Of a stretch of DNA of 64,000 nucleotides, positions 1 to 11,475 are shown one piece after another (the first letter of the stretch is position 1; each line of letters begins with the position of its first letter). The stretch is from assembly GCA_029851415.1 (NCBI GenBank), contig CM056744.1:15507268-15571267 (forward strand), read 5' to 3'. The notes under the pieces were generated by a model that did not search any database, was not told the DNA's origin, and saw only the letters and a list, made by a program, of their open reading frames with translations. Position numbers and translations under genes: made by a program. The DNA is from Eretmocerus hayati (taxonomy: Eukaryota > Arthropoda > Insecta > Hymenoptera > Aphelinidae).

Positions 1-1491
1 ACATTAGAGATGCCGCGTAAACCGAAACCGCGAATATAGGGACCTTGTGCATATGGGAATTTCGGGGTTAGGTACATCAGTGCATCAAGAGGTGCCCCAA
101 ATTGAAAGAGACCTTGAGAAAATCCTCAATTGATTCAAAGATTCTTGTACATAGGGATAACTCTGCAAGAAAAATTGAGACATTATGAAAGGTAATTCGA
201 AATTCCTCTCGAGTGCTAGTAAAATCGAGTAATAAGATCAATTTTGAGTTTGAACAAAACATTTTGCAACTTTTGCCTGGCGAGTTTGAAGGGCGTAATC
301 TCTGACTACTTCTCGATAAGAGGCCATGGCCACTTGCATTTTGTGTTGGAAAATGATTGGGTATGTCTTTCTAAGAGCTCATCAACGATGTTTTGCATTC
401 CACTCAGGAGTCTGGAATGAGATTATGTGCCCTGTAAAACTGGATTTCCTAACACTGCCAGGATCCGGCTCTTCCTTTTGAGGGAGGAGCTATGACTTTG
501 ATATCTAATAGAGTTTCAACTGCAGTGCTAGCCAACCAATTTTCAAAAACGATGATGTATGACAACGGTTAGAAACATGCGCTCAATTCAATGCTTGAAG
601 CTGTTCAGGAAGGACTCATTCGTATGGCGATACCATCGGGGGATATTATTTCAAGCACTAACATAAGTTTCCTTGAGAAACCGGAATCGAACCGCGAAGG
701 CGGGGGCTGGAACCCGCGAGAACAAAGGAATGCCTCATTTGAGGGGACTGCGAAAATCGAATTCCACGAATACGGGGAACGCGAATACGGAGGGTCGTCT
801 GTAGTTGCACACCAAAAGTTAGATGTCTCGAGACTCCACTCATCTGCTGTTCTTGGTAAGAAAAAGCGTAAATGTCAAAAGTTGTAACTGTGATACTAGC
901 AAAGACTTGTTTTTTTTCCTTGCTGGATTAAAAAATGTAGAAATTCGGATTTTGCTTTCTGGAACATTGTTAGGAATTGTCTCAGGAATTTTACCGCCTA
1001 ACTTTTATCGCTAAATTGATTATTAATCGAACAATAATGGCACTTACGTTTTCTTGTCGCCATCAAATACTGATCAAGGAAACCGTAAGCTGGTCGAAAA
1101 TGGCTCACGGCAGAATTCGCGCGTCCGAATACTGCGCGAGAAAATCGTAAGCCACAGCAGCTGCTTCAGCATGGTGTATGCAACAGAAGCTGAATATCGT
1201 GATTGCTCTGATGTTGGTTACGGTAGGAGTCATGGCGAGGAATACTTGGTAAGAAAATCGCATTTCACGGCACGCTATAGCTTACCGTATTAGCAACTTT
1301 TGGCCGGACCAGATTTTGCTATCTATAGTCAAGAAAATCGTAAGTGATCACTTACGCTTTTTTTGACAAGTATTATGCTGTTTACGGTTATTTTGACAAG
1401 TATTGCAGTGCATTTCCTGAGTACTCAAGAACGTTTTTGATTCATTTGAAATGAACTATCATAAATTGGTAGGCGGGGTAAAGACCATTAT
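1..1491. other. Intergenic DNA, no gene recognised
   Basis: No open frame here looks coding. Positions 660-850 are relatively GC-rich with short repeats of CGCGAATACGG type. From about 840 to 1400 variants of 'aagaaaatcgtaag' and 'tgacaagtatt' recur in both orientations, which suggests the remains of a decayed repeat. Confidence 0.4.
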
Positions 1492-2251
1492 ACCCCCCCC
1501 CCCTCATTCACTTTTTCTTCAAAAGTAAAACTAGGCGAGTATGAGGTTTAGAAAAGAACCATTCATCTCCAGTACATCAAATCTTCAAATTTTATACGAC
1601 ATGGTTTAAACTCTTGGAAGGAATGAGATCTAAAAAAACCATGTCGAGTACTTTTTGAGCCGATTTGTCACGATCAACATATCATCACTGATAGAGACTA
1701 GAGCCACTTTCCTCCAATCAAATCTTTCTTTCAATTCATCGTAATGGTGGTGGTTTGACAATTTCTTACTAGCTAATTGTCGCTGAAATAACCCGGAGTT
1801 TAGGTGAGTAAGAGGTACAGAGGAATATCGAAATAGAGAGAATATAATTGAGTATGATATGAGATTTTAGTGAATCATCATGAAAACCAAATTGAACTTA
1901 TATTTTCTCTATTTCAATATTCCCCTGTACCTCTTCTACTCACCTAAACTTCGGGTCATTTCAGCGACAATTAGCTAGTAAGAAATTGTCAAACCACCAC
2001 CATTACGATGAATTGAAAGAAAGATTTGATTGGAGGAAAGTGGCTCTAGTCTCTATCAGTGATGATATGTTGATCGTGACAAATCGGCTCAAAAAATACT
2101 CGACATGGTTTTTTTAGATCTCATTCCTTCCAAGAGTTTAAACCATGTCGTATAAAATTTGAAGATTTGATGTACTGGAGATGAATGGTTCTTTTCTAAA
2201 CCTCATACTCGCCTAGTTTTACTTTTGAAGAAAAAGTGAATGAGGGGGGGG
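1492..2251. repeat. Long foldback palindrome 1
   Basis: The left arm (1492-1846) is the reverse complement of the right arm (1899-2251), with a loop of about 52 bases. The outer ends are a C-run followed by TCATTCAC and the matching GTGAATGA plus a G-run. The arms differ at scattered positions and by small indels. A transcript would fold into a stem of about 350 bp. I find no coding frame. It could be a foldback transposon or an inverted duplication. Confidence 0.85.
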
Positions 2252-2466
2252 ATCTCACTCCTTGGTTATAAAAATCCAAGGGTAACCACAAATTTCTCAA
2301 GCACCTGTCCCCACCGCACTTGAGAATTTCTTACACACGGCTCCGTCATTTTTTTCCATAAAAAAATACACTACTATCAGTGTATATTTTGTTCAGTTCA
2401 ATCTGGAGAGCCATGCAGCTACAGGCAAGAGCAATATTGCGGAGCCGCGAAGAACACACAAAACTA
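2252..2466. other. Short spacer with small hairpins
   Basis: It contains small inverted repeats (CCTTGG...CCAAGG at about 2261-2281; AATTTCTCAAG...CTTGAGAATTT at about 2289-2331). No gene is seen. Confidence 0.35.
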
Positions 2467-2614
2467 GGGTCACTAGAAGGGGGTCTCGACACGGTTCTCC
2501 CACCACTGGGTAAATCGCCGCCATATTCAGACAAACTAATACTTTTTGTATACCTATATCTACCGGATTTGTCTGAATATGGCGGACCGTGTCGAGACCC
2601 CCTTCTAGGGACCC
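2467..2614. mobile_element. 148-bp palindromic miniature element (TA-flanked)
   Basis: The terminal inverted repeats begin GGGTC(A/C)CTAGAAGG and continue through the CTCGACACGGT segment. Both ends abut a TA dinucleotide (2465-2466 and 2615-2616). A second internal inverted pair (CGCCATATTCAGACAAA) surrounds a short AT-rich loop. The TA flanks suggest a Tc1/mariner-type miniature element. That assignment is inference from target preference only. Confidence 0.65.
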
Positions 2615-2793
2615 TACACAAAACACAACAAAGCAGACGAATCTCTCCTCCCTGTCCTTCTCGCATGGCGCTTTGATCTTCACGTCACCTCTAGTCGTGG
2701 CTAGTTTCGAGTATCCACATCTGATGCAATAATTATAGAATCGAGAAATTCAGATAATTCGAAAATTCATTTATCCGCAATAACAAACCAGCT

Positions 2794-3550
2794 GATCGTG
2801 ATCGGTGCCCCCCGGTACGCAGCAGACAGCCTCATTGCAGACTGCCGTCAACCGGACAGCAGTGAGCAGAAGATCTTGCGCACGCGCTTCTATCTCTTCT
2901 CTCGCGGGGAATGTACTTCGCAGCTCTCTTGATGCATAAGATCATGCACTTAGGAGAACCTGGCTACCTAGCTGCGATGTTTACCAGGTACCAATCCGAA
3001 CGCCCCGCACGGGGTGATCTAGAAGAGCGGGTACTCAAAGTTCCCAACATGAGACTTGAATATGGAAGAAGATCTTTTCAGGTTCAGTGTGCTCATTTGT
3101 GGAACTTTCTCCCTCCGGGCTTTCGGCAGCTTGGGAAGATATCATTATTTAAAGAGTCCTTAAAAGACTTCCTGTTAACACTACCCTCCCAGAGGATTGA
3201 TGTGGAGAAGAGGCATTATTTTAATCTGTAATGGGAAGGGCTCTTCTTTAATTTAGTATTTATACATGTGACCTCAGTCACCCAATTGGTGATCTATAGC
3301 TGTGATATTAGTGCGAGCCCTTACCCCTCTTTTTATACTTCTAAGTATGTACCCTGACTAGTCACGAATTGTGATAATTATTGTCCTTGACCAAAGTAAT
3401 TGACTGAAATTATCATTATTATCTTGTTGTACATATATTATATTGATTCTTATACGTGTTATCACATTTTAACGGGCATATGTAGGTAAATGCAATTGTA
3501 TTTTTTGTCTTCGGACGAATAAAGGACATCTATCTATCTATCTATCTATC
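2794..3550 (+). mobile_element. 5'-truncated non-LTR retrotransposon, 3' end
   Basis: An open frame (about 2911-3231) encodes the C-terminal tail typical of insect non-LTR reverse-transcriptase ORF2 proteins, with an R-R-S-F-x(8)-LWN-x-LP-x(3)-R pattern followed by a short lysine-rich helix. It is followed by a 3' untranslated region of about 300 bases, an AATAAA-like motif and a tail of tandem ATCT units (about 3531-3550). The catalytic RT domain is missing, so this is a 5'-truncated, dead copy. A CR1/jockey-like clade would fit, but the tail alone cannot decide. Confidence 0.7.
3531..3550. repeat. (ATCT)n tail
   Basis: About five tandem ATCT units end the non-LTR element. Such short tandem tails are common at the 3' end of elements that prime on simple repeats. 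Confidence 0.8.
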
Positions 3551-3559
3551 TCTCTCTTC

Positions 3560-4640
3560 CTCTTCCTCGACCATCTTACATACCCAACACATATGTGTAG
3601 CAGAGACGTTTTGATATTTCTCGAGTCGAAGTGCGGGACTGGAGAACTCGAACTGAGATGTAAAACGAAGGCATGAATTTTGCGGTGCTGAATAAAACGC
3701 GTCCAGTGCTCGGATTGAGAAAATAATGGTACAGAACTCTGAATCGCTTCAGAAAGGCTTTGCTAAAGCATTGCAGAGCTCTATGAGCAACGTTAAGAGG
3801 TTAATAATCCAAGTAGAAAAAAAGTGTGGGGTTAAAAAACCCCAATTCAAAGTATAGATAGGCACAGCACCTCGCTCGATTTTTTGTCTGCTCATACTCG
3901 CCAGCGAGGCGCTACCGCGCCTCTTGATAGGCCACATAAATAATATGAGTTATGTTCAAAACTTGAACGAAACGGCGTGTCTGTCGACGAGTCTCTTGGT
4001 GTCACCCCTACTTTTACCTCGAGTGAGGGCAAAGTTGGTAGAATTTGGACCCTCGTGATTCGTGGTTCTAGCCACGTTTCTAGTTCTCCGTTATCCCTCT
4101 CATCGAAACTCTCTATGAACTGTTCACCGTCAATATTCTCCGCGTAGACGGACTCGCAACCTTTCCAGAAAATCCCACGTGGCTCGGACTGGGCCATTCA
4201 AAGCCAGTATCGTAGTACCGCGGTGTTTTCATATTTCCGTCTCGTCTAAAGGAGATATTCCAGTTTTTTCACTATAGAAAGGCTCGGTGCGAGCTCTCCC
4301 GCATCGCTGCGTTTTGCTCGAGGGTGAATTTTCTTTCTTCCCCTCCTTCGAACCTCTCATATTCCTTTCCGAGACAAATTGATCATCGTGGCACCTGAGG
4401 CAGTCAGACCCTGCAAAAGCCCAAGGAGTGGCGCTGCTACTGGGGAATTTCTCTGAGCAGCCAAGGCTGTGTGGAATAATTCTGGGCAATTTTTTTTGCA
4501 GGTGAGCGAGTAAGTTTTTGCCTCTATTCCGGTGTGAGAAAGCAAATTCGGCCCATCTCTCATCGAGTGCTGCCTTCAAAGTTAGCTGATTCAGTTCGTG
4601 TGTCTGGCTCCATGACTCTGAACATTTTGATCTACGACAT
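3560..4640. other. Repeat-derived DNA without a recognisable gene
   Basis: Positions 3892-4197 and 4229-4579 hold minus-strand open frames of 101 and 116 codons that I cannot assign. They lie just downstream, on the minus strand, of the gypsy RNase H relic, so they may be decayed retrotransposon sequence. A short GGGGTT/AACCCC hairpin lies at about 3828-3844. Confidence 0.35.
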
Positions 4641-5140
4641 GAGGATTTGTTTACTTCAAATGAATTCTCTTCGTTGCATAGCTCACGCTGGCCGCATTGC
4701 CGATCATGTTTTGGTTATTGTCAGCATCTACTGCGTGTAGTGATTTGAAATTAAAGCTTCTAGTCAGGGTTGCGTTCCCAGAAAGAGCATCTGCGTTGGT
4801 ATTTTTGCGTCCGCTCTTGTGAACTACATGGTAAGTGGGGCTAGAAAACTTCATCTCCCAGCACATTGATCTTGATCCTGGATCTTTGACGTCATGCAGC
4901 CATACTAGTGGTCGGCGATCTTTGATGAAAGTAAACTCATGCCTATACAAATGCAGGCGTCAATAACATGCCGGAAACACGAGACACAACAGCTCTTTCT
5001 CCATCGTAGCATAATTCACATCGCTCCAGGGAACATGCGCGAGGCATGAGCAATTGTTGAAATCTCGCCAACGGGGCCTTGGGACAGTATGGCTCCCATG
5101 CTCGTCTAGATGGTATCACAGCCAACTAGGAACTGCGATA
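4640..5140 (-). pseudogene. Ty3/gypsy pol relic: RT tail and RNase H
   Basis: Read on the minus strand and across frames, the stretch shows the gypsy RNase H order: a GAILSQGP-like start, an AHAS segment, a degenerate NYAT(M)EKELL block, then F-IKD-R-PL-WL, and the hallmark H-KSGRKNTNADALS near 4780-4800. Several frameshifts and stops separate the blocks, so it is not functional. Order and spacing match Ty3/gypsy pol. The RT relic at 8.7-9.1 kb on the same strand may belong to the same element, later split by insertions. Confidence 0.75.
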
Positions 5141-5574
5141 CTATTATGGATATTGTAACAGATTGATTGACTGATGTCCTCTATTCCTCGTAAGAAAGCT
5201 TTATATTCCGATACTCGAAGAAACAACTCATTTGATCTGATTCCAGAGTGTATTCGTTGAGTCCGTCATCTTATGAATTGTTCAATCAATCATAATCACA
5301 AAAAGATTCAGCCAATAGTCGATGCAAGATTGATGAATCTCATCTGATCGGTAAAATGTGAGATTACATTTTCTCTAGTGATCTGCAATCTCAGATGATT
5401 CGGAGAAGAATCGAACATGATTATAAACACAATTTTCGACCTGAGGCGAGAATATGCAAGAGCCCCTTTTTTGCCTCGTTTGCAGCATGTACCGATCATA
5501 CTCTCATAATTCAAATTAAACCATCACAAAATTGTAATCCCAACAACCAATTGATAGTTCTAATAATGCTTACC
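5141..5574. other. Intergenic DNA
   Basis: It sits between the gypsy RNase H relic and a TTAA miniature element. I do not see the expected linker between RT and RNase H, nor any other recognisable gene. Confidence 0.35.
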
Positions 5575-5964
5575 TTAAGGCGATGCGGTCACCATGCAAG
5601 CTGAAAATCATTCCCGAATTTCTCCGATTCTGTTGCGATTTGGGCTAAACGACGAGCACACAAATATTTGTTATCATCTAACTTAGATTTGTCTGCTCTT
5701 CGTTAAGCCCAAATTGCAATAGAATCGGAGAAAGTTGGGAATGAAAATGTGCGTATATTATAGGTTAGGAGGTTCCCGCGGCCGAGTTATTCCCACTTTT
5801 CTCCGATTCTCTTACGATTTGGGCTGAGCGACGGATTGAGGAATACAAGTTGGACAATAACAAGTATTCGACAACTCGTCTCACACTTTGAATCATCAAA
5901 CTTTTCATGTAAGATGTAATTTCAAGGTCCATGGTCACGGTGCACGGTGACCGCATCGCCTTAA
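5575..5964. mobile_element. TTAA miniature element, family 1, copy A
   Basis: It is bounded by TTAA at 5575-5578 and 5961-5964. The terminal inverted repeats read TTAAGGCGATGCGGTC followed by ACC(A/G)TGCA. A nested hairpin (about 5608-5745) occupies the left half: CATTCCC-AATTTCTCCGATTCT pairs with its complement. It is about 390 bp with no coding capacity. A second copy lies at 19901-20288. TTAA targets are typical of piggyBac-type transposition, but the element ends begin GG rather than the usual CC. Confidence 0.85.
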
Positions 5965-6153
5965 ACAGTTCATATGAAAGGAAGACAAGTTATTGATATA
6001 GTGTTGAAGTATGAAACGTTTTAATGCAATGATAAGACGGATTTTCTAGAATAATGAAGAATTTTGAAGACTCAGTTCAACAACCTTTGGGGGAATTTGT
6101 TACAGAAAGCATTGGTCGCTGTTGTTCAGAAAAGAATGACCTCAATTTATGCT

Positions 6154-6975
6154 TTGGAAACTACAGTACCATGCAAAAATTCCTGAACAGTGGTTTAGAA
6201 TCCTCTTCTGTTCGAACGTTAATTGTTCAAGCCCAGATCATTGTACAGGGATTTGGGAAAAAGCATCCTGAGGATGAGAAGAAAGGCTAGTTTTCTGTGG
6301 TTTCTGTTTTATCCCCCAACTCTTCATGGTTGCACACACAGCTGATATAATTTCAAGAATTTCGAGAAAAAAACGTATTCTTTTCTATCGGCTGCCATTT
6401 GGACGTTGATCAATATACAAAAATTGTACAAATAGCATCTTGAAGAGCGGAAAAAATCCCATTCGCAATCATTCTTTGATTATTTTTCACATCGTGCGAA
6501 CAAGAGCGTGAGAGCTCTCGAAGTAGCCAGATTCTCGAATTTTCCATGAAATACGAAAGGAACGCCGAAGAATGGCAAACAACTACGGTTTTAGCTACTT
6601 TGAGAGCTCTCACACTCTTTTCTGCATGACGTAAAGAATAGTCAAAAAAACATTGCAACTGGGATTTTTCCGCTTTTTATGATGCTCTTTGTAGCATTGC
6701 TGTATCTTGATCCACGTTCAAATGGCAGCCGACAGAGTAAAAACATTCTTTTCTCGCAAAATTCTTGAAATTATATCAGCTGTTTGTGCAATCAGGAAGG
6801 GTTGAAAGGAAGAACAAAAACCACAGAAGGTTGGCATTTTTTCTCATCTTCAAAATGCTTTCCCCCAAATTCCTCTACGTTGATCTGGGCTTGAACAATC
6901 GACGTTTGAGCAAAAGAGGATTCTATACCACCTTTCAGGAATTTTTGCACGGTACTGTATCTGAAAGTACAAAGT
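6154..6975. repeat. Long foldback palindrome 2
   Basis: The left arm (about 6154-6528) and right arm (about 6593-6975) are diverged reverse complements. Anchors are CAGTACC-TGCAAAAATTCCTG at the outer ends, CGGCTGCCATTTG inside, and GAGAGCTCTC(A/G)AAGTAGC near the centre. The loop is about 65 bases. The arms differ by substitutions and indels. Three open frames inside it read through repeat sequence and are not gene-like. Confidence 0.8.
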
Positions 6976-8690
6976 AATCTATTGAAACTCTCGAACTTCA
7001 ACACCATCCATTGATAGAGTCTGATTCAGATCATCTGAGCGAGGAAACCTGGTTGGTTTGGGTACATATAATATGAAAAAAATCATTCGTAATCCATTTT
7101 TTCGTTCAGTGTAACAGTGTATGAAGTGCACGTGAGGTCTATGTATCTAACTTGCCCCCATTGAACTTGTTTTAAACAACTTTGGCTCACCTAAATATTT
7201 TTCAACATATCTTAGCTCCCAAAACTTGTTTGAAACTCTACAAAATGAGGTGAAGTACGTCGAATTTCGGCCGAGCAGCCCTAAGCTGTCACAACTTACC
7301 CTGATTCATTCTCGAGAGCTTACAAAGTGTGTAGCCAACTTGCCTCCACCATTCAAAATGGTGTAAATCGGAAATAAAGTGCATGAAATCAATCCTATCC
7401 GTTTTCATCGCCCGTGGATATATCTAGAGCTTTTAGCCGATTTGAAATACTGTTTCCAATCTATTTAAACTCGATGAACACTTCCTGGATGGTGAAAAAG
7501 TCGTACTGCACGCCCTTCCAAGATATTTAAATCTATATCACATAGACGCATATTGGGTAAACGCTGAAGCTGGCCTTCGTGATTCGCGAATGACCTCCGT
7601 ATTTTCTACACAAAAAACTCTCATTAAAACTCCTGCAACTTTCGATAACGGATTTCGAACTCCTCAAAAACTGAGCCGTATGCGATCAGGTACTTTCTGA
7701 TTGGTTCGACTTAAAAAAATTTAGCACCGGTATTACTGAACGTAAATCACCGGTGACTTTCTCACTGTGCAGATATGAAAAATGAAAGAATCACCTCATA
7801 TCTTCCGGGGACGCGAAAATGATCCGGGGTCAATCCAAACCACTTGTTCTTCATATATTTTATCACGATGAATGTAAAAAAATCTGAGGAAAAATCGGCG
7901 AGTGCCCATTCGTGAGATCCGTGTATTGAGGCAAGTTGGGCACAGAGGCAAGCTGTGTACGCTTACCTTACTTCAGGAATTTCTCACTCTCATACGCTCA
8001 TAGCATTCAAATAGAGAATGGGGTGGTTATCGAAAGAGAATTATTCTAGCAGAGGATTCGAATTTTTCAAATATATTAGTCAGTGTTTGAAATGCCAGTG
8101 TTTGAATCATCTTGATCGGATGGGCAAGATAGCATTCTCTCGAATTGCTCGTTTGAGTTAGCATTTTGCAGAACTGGGCCTACGAGATAGCATTGTCCAG
8201 AACTGCAAACGTAGAGGGCTTCCTCCTGAATTGAGGGTTATGTGGATATCATCTAGTTTTGTTTTTGACATAGCATCTCCTTGAGCTGGCACCCGAGATA
8301 GCAGCTTCTGTATTCGCTATGGTCACGAATGTGCTATATAAAAAAAGTAGACTGCAGCGCCGGCAATGGCAGAAAATAACCTCAGACTGTGGTGGGCTTA
8401 GCAAGCGGCCGCTGCGGAGGGAGAGCGGGGAGTCCAAGATAACACGGATATAGAAATGTTGAATGTCTGTGTGAGGCCCACCACGGCATAATACACGAGC
8501 TATCCACTAGATGTCCCCCGCAAGCAATTTGACCATAGCGAATAGGAGGCGTCGATTTGAAAAGAAACTTTCGTCAAATTCCAAGCAACTATGTGAAGAG
8601 TCCCCGAGAGTTCTTCAGATGTTCTGAGGTTCGTTCCATTAATAGAGGAAATGCCTTTGTAATCTAACCTATAGGCCATTCATGTGAACC
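6976..8690. other. Intergenic, possibly old repeats
   Basis: No gene is recognised. Phrases like 'aacttgcc(c/t)cca' and 'gaggcaag(t/c)tg' recur in both orientations at about 7150, 7340, 7930 and 7950, hinting at the ends of a decayed inverted-repeat element. Between 8000 and 8340 the phrase GATAGCA recurs several times. Confidence 0.3.
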
Positions 8691-9090
8691 AGACAATCTA
8701 CACTGTTCAACCTACTTGATGCACAGCCAATTAGGACAGAAACAGAAGCTGGAGTGCCCTTTAGCCTCATCGTGAGGTGAAGATTTGATAATGAAATCGA
8801 TCATAACTGAAAGCAGTAAGAAGGGGTGATTCTGGAGCTATGGGAACCTGATGATACGCGCGAACCAGGTCGAGCATTGAAAAATACTCGCAGCTCCCCA
8901 AGTGATACAATAAATCTATCATGTTTAGAAGGGTTGCAGGAGCTACCATCTTACCGGGAAGTAAGTGAGAATGAATTATTAATCCCTACTCTTTCCTGCC
9001 TTGCGAGTCCGCTTGCTTAGGTACAATCAAAATAGGAGAGTTACGAGAAGACTCTTTCGCGTAGATGCCGCGAATAGCGTTATTGTTTCA
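8690..9090 (-). pseudogene. Ty3/gypsy reverse transcriptase relic
   Basis: Minus-strand translation shows a gypsy RT block. A degenerate SSRNSPILIVPK-ADSQG precedes DLL-HLG-CEYFSMLDL-RAYHQ-PIAPES-LTAFS (about 8767-8949), followed in another frame by M-LKGTPAS near 8755. These match the RT finger and palm consensus (LD-A-G-YHQI-, HTAF, MPFGLKNAP). The catalytic YLDD box is not seen, and frameshifts and stops are present. It is dead pol sequence, on the same strand as the RNase H relic at 4.6-5.1 kb. Confidence 0.75.
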
Positions 9091-11057
9091 CCTTTCATGG
9101 CGCCAAATTGCGTTTTCCACCTGATAAGTGAAACTGATATGGTCACAAGCGAACTCAATCTTCGACAGAGTTTCTCTCATACTCCTTCGAATTCTATCAA
9201 AGATCTCTGACATTGATTGTATTCTACTCTCGATAATTTCATCTGCACCTTTGCACATTCATTCTCTCAATAGTTCGTGTGATGCCAAATTTCAATTATT
9301 CGACTCCAACTTCCTCCTCCGAAATTCTCCAGTTCAACAATTAGTCTCTCTACGTGACCGAAAGGTATTCCTGAATTTTCCACTTGCAACTAGCATAGTG
9401 TTTTCATTCTCAGCGTTGAACACACGAAAATATGACTGACAAAAGTTATCGGAAGGATTTCAGCGTTTCCTCAACGTATGTGATCGTTTTTGGACGATGG
9501 AATTACGTTCTGGGTTTCTAAAACCTGAACACTCAATATGCCAATAATATGGAATAGGAAAATCACCTGGAATCAAATTCACAGGACAATGTATACTCTT
9601 CTTAGTTGCACAACGCTCTCCCCCCAGGGTTGTTGCCACTAGTCTTCAACTGATCCTTGTCAATCCAAAAAAAACTGCTGCTTATTTTTAATTGTGATTT
9701 TTCATCGCCTTCCTTTTCATCAAATATTGTTCCAAACCGGTATCAATCAAAAATAAAGAACTATCTCTCACGAGATCCGGCCTGCATAGTTTGGTGAATG
9801 AACATCTTGATATGTTTGTTACGAGCTCAACTAAGGCACGATTCAGGGCGATATTCGCTGTCCCACAAATGTGCCGAAAGGCTTTATTCAGCAAAAAATC
9901 ACCTCAGCGATCGATTTGAAACAAGTTCTAATAACGATAACATACGCAGATATAGATGCTATAGTCACTAATCCCGATTGTTGATTAGTCTCTAATAAGC
10001 TTTTCGAGGACAATCCAGTTGTGGTGCTCGTATTGAATAGTGTTGAATCTACAGATGCCAGCAGTGGAACAATAAATCAATTAATGACATTGATTAAATC
10101 AGTCATGTACTGAGTAAATTTGAATACAGAGTGGGTGATTTTCATCGAACCGTCATAAGAATGAAGACTTCGTATTAAGGCAATGTGATATACTGATCAC
10201 CCAAACTGAATCTTGACCAACTGAATAAGTGTATATTGAAATGAATATTTCGAGTTGTTTTCCGAATAGCGAAGTTGATATCTATGTATTTATCTGTTAT
10301 GGGATCTTACCAATCATCAATTCGCGCTTCACAAAGTATGAAATTACTGAAAACTCAAAATCCTTACAAATAGAAGGTTCAATTTGAAACCGTTATAAAT
10401 GCTCTTTGGATTTTTTTGGTAACCTGCTCCTTTGTACACCATTCAATTTCGATGGAGAGCCTAATCCTGGGATAGTTTGTCGAAACCTTTCCATATATGA
10501 TCTAACGACAAAATATATAGAATAGATGATGAAGAGTACAAGGTTCTAGACAGTGAAGGAAAAAGTTAAATGATCAAATACAAGATTGACATAAGTTGAT
10601 GATTCTCCAAATACATCCGTATTGAATATTTCTGTAACCTTGAGATTTCAGTATTTGGTAAGAGGTAACACTTCCATCGGAGATAGCGGTGGGAATATGG
10701 AGTTTTGAATGCATCGGGTGATGATCAATTGCCTTTCTGACTCCCTCGATGGAAATCGATCAATGCGATGCTAAAAAGCTCCAGGTCAATGAAAAGTTTG
10801 AGCACATAAATCAAAAGAAAAATTGATTAATCATCATCGTTTTATCCAACATATTCTGCAAAATTTCATCTGACAAACACTCAGAGATCGTGGGTGATTG
10901 ATTACTTTGTATTGTTTTGAGAAAAATTCAAAAGTGTTACTCCGACGGTGAATGACATTGAGTGGATTTTGGAGCTCACGTTACGATATATCCCAAAATA
11001 TTTCTCGGTCCATTTTTAAGCTCGGATTAGGATCCCTAGCATGATTCCTTGGATATT
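9091..11057. other. Gene desert
   Basis: Open frames at 9128-9439 (+) and 9688-9894 (-) show no recognisable domain, and no splice structure supports them. The first part may be upstream gypsy sequence on the minus strand. The rest is AT-rich with nothing recognisable. Confidence 0.35.
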
Positions 11058-11432
11058 TCAGGGTATCTTCCGGAATGGAGGAAGTTTGCCATATAGTGTG
11101 ACCTTGTAAGTAGCTCGAACTCTTCGTGGTATCGAATAAGCCAAACTGACGAAACTATGCTCGGGGCCACCGGCAATCAAGGCTACATGAGCACCATTGC
11201 TACCTCCACCAGTATCTAAATTTGATACTTCTTCCACTTTCAATTGCGTGATTAAGCGCATGTTATCACCGGGATATGTTTCTGCAAATCCAATCACTTG
11301 ATCTGGTGATCCTCTTAAACGGGCTTCACCACTGCCAATTTCTTCATCACCTGCTTGCCTTAAACCTATTATTAGGTCACCCCCGGTGCCTTTGATGATT
11401 AATGTGAGCACAATGACTACTGTGGCCTTCAT
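11058..11432 (-). CDS. MBF2-family secreted protein
   Basis: It encodes 124 residues. The start at 11432 gives an N-terminal signal peptide (MKATVVIVLTLIIKGTGG). An upstream in-frame start is less likely because a splice acceptor (TTTTCTGCAG) ends at about 11475, which makes 11433-11474 5' UTR. The mature part follows the MBF2 pattern: DLIIG-RQ-GD-- after the signal, a central IT-L-V-E---DTGGGSNGAHV-L--GG block, and a C-terminal basic strand ending V-LYGK. This is the insect MBF2 family (Pfam PF15868), often annotated 'probable salivary secreted peptide'. Its length fits the family and no break is seen. Its molecular role is not established; secretion is inferred from the signal peptide. Confidence 0.85.
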   Translation of the reverse strand: MKATVVIVLTLIIKGTGGDLIIGLRQAGDEEIGSGEARLRGSPDQVIGFAETYPGDNMRLITQLKVEEVSNLDTGGGSNGAHVALIAGGPEHSFVSLAYSIPRRVRATYKVTLYGKLPPFRKIP

Positions 11433-11475
11433 GAAAGGTACGCAGGTGTTTTTTGGGGGCTTCTCATAAGATCCC
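11433..11475 (-). promoter_or_regulatory. 5' UTR and splice acceptor of the MBF2 gene
   Basis: On the minus strand a pyrimidine-rich TTTTCTGCAG precedes 42 bases of leader and the ATG. At least one upstream 5' UTR exon at a higher coordinate is implied, and I could not place it. Confidence 0.5.
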
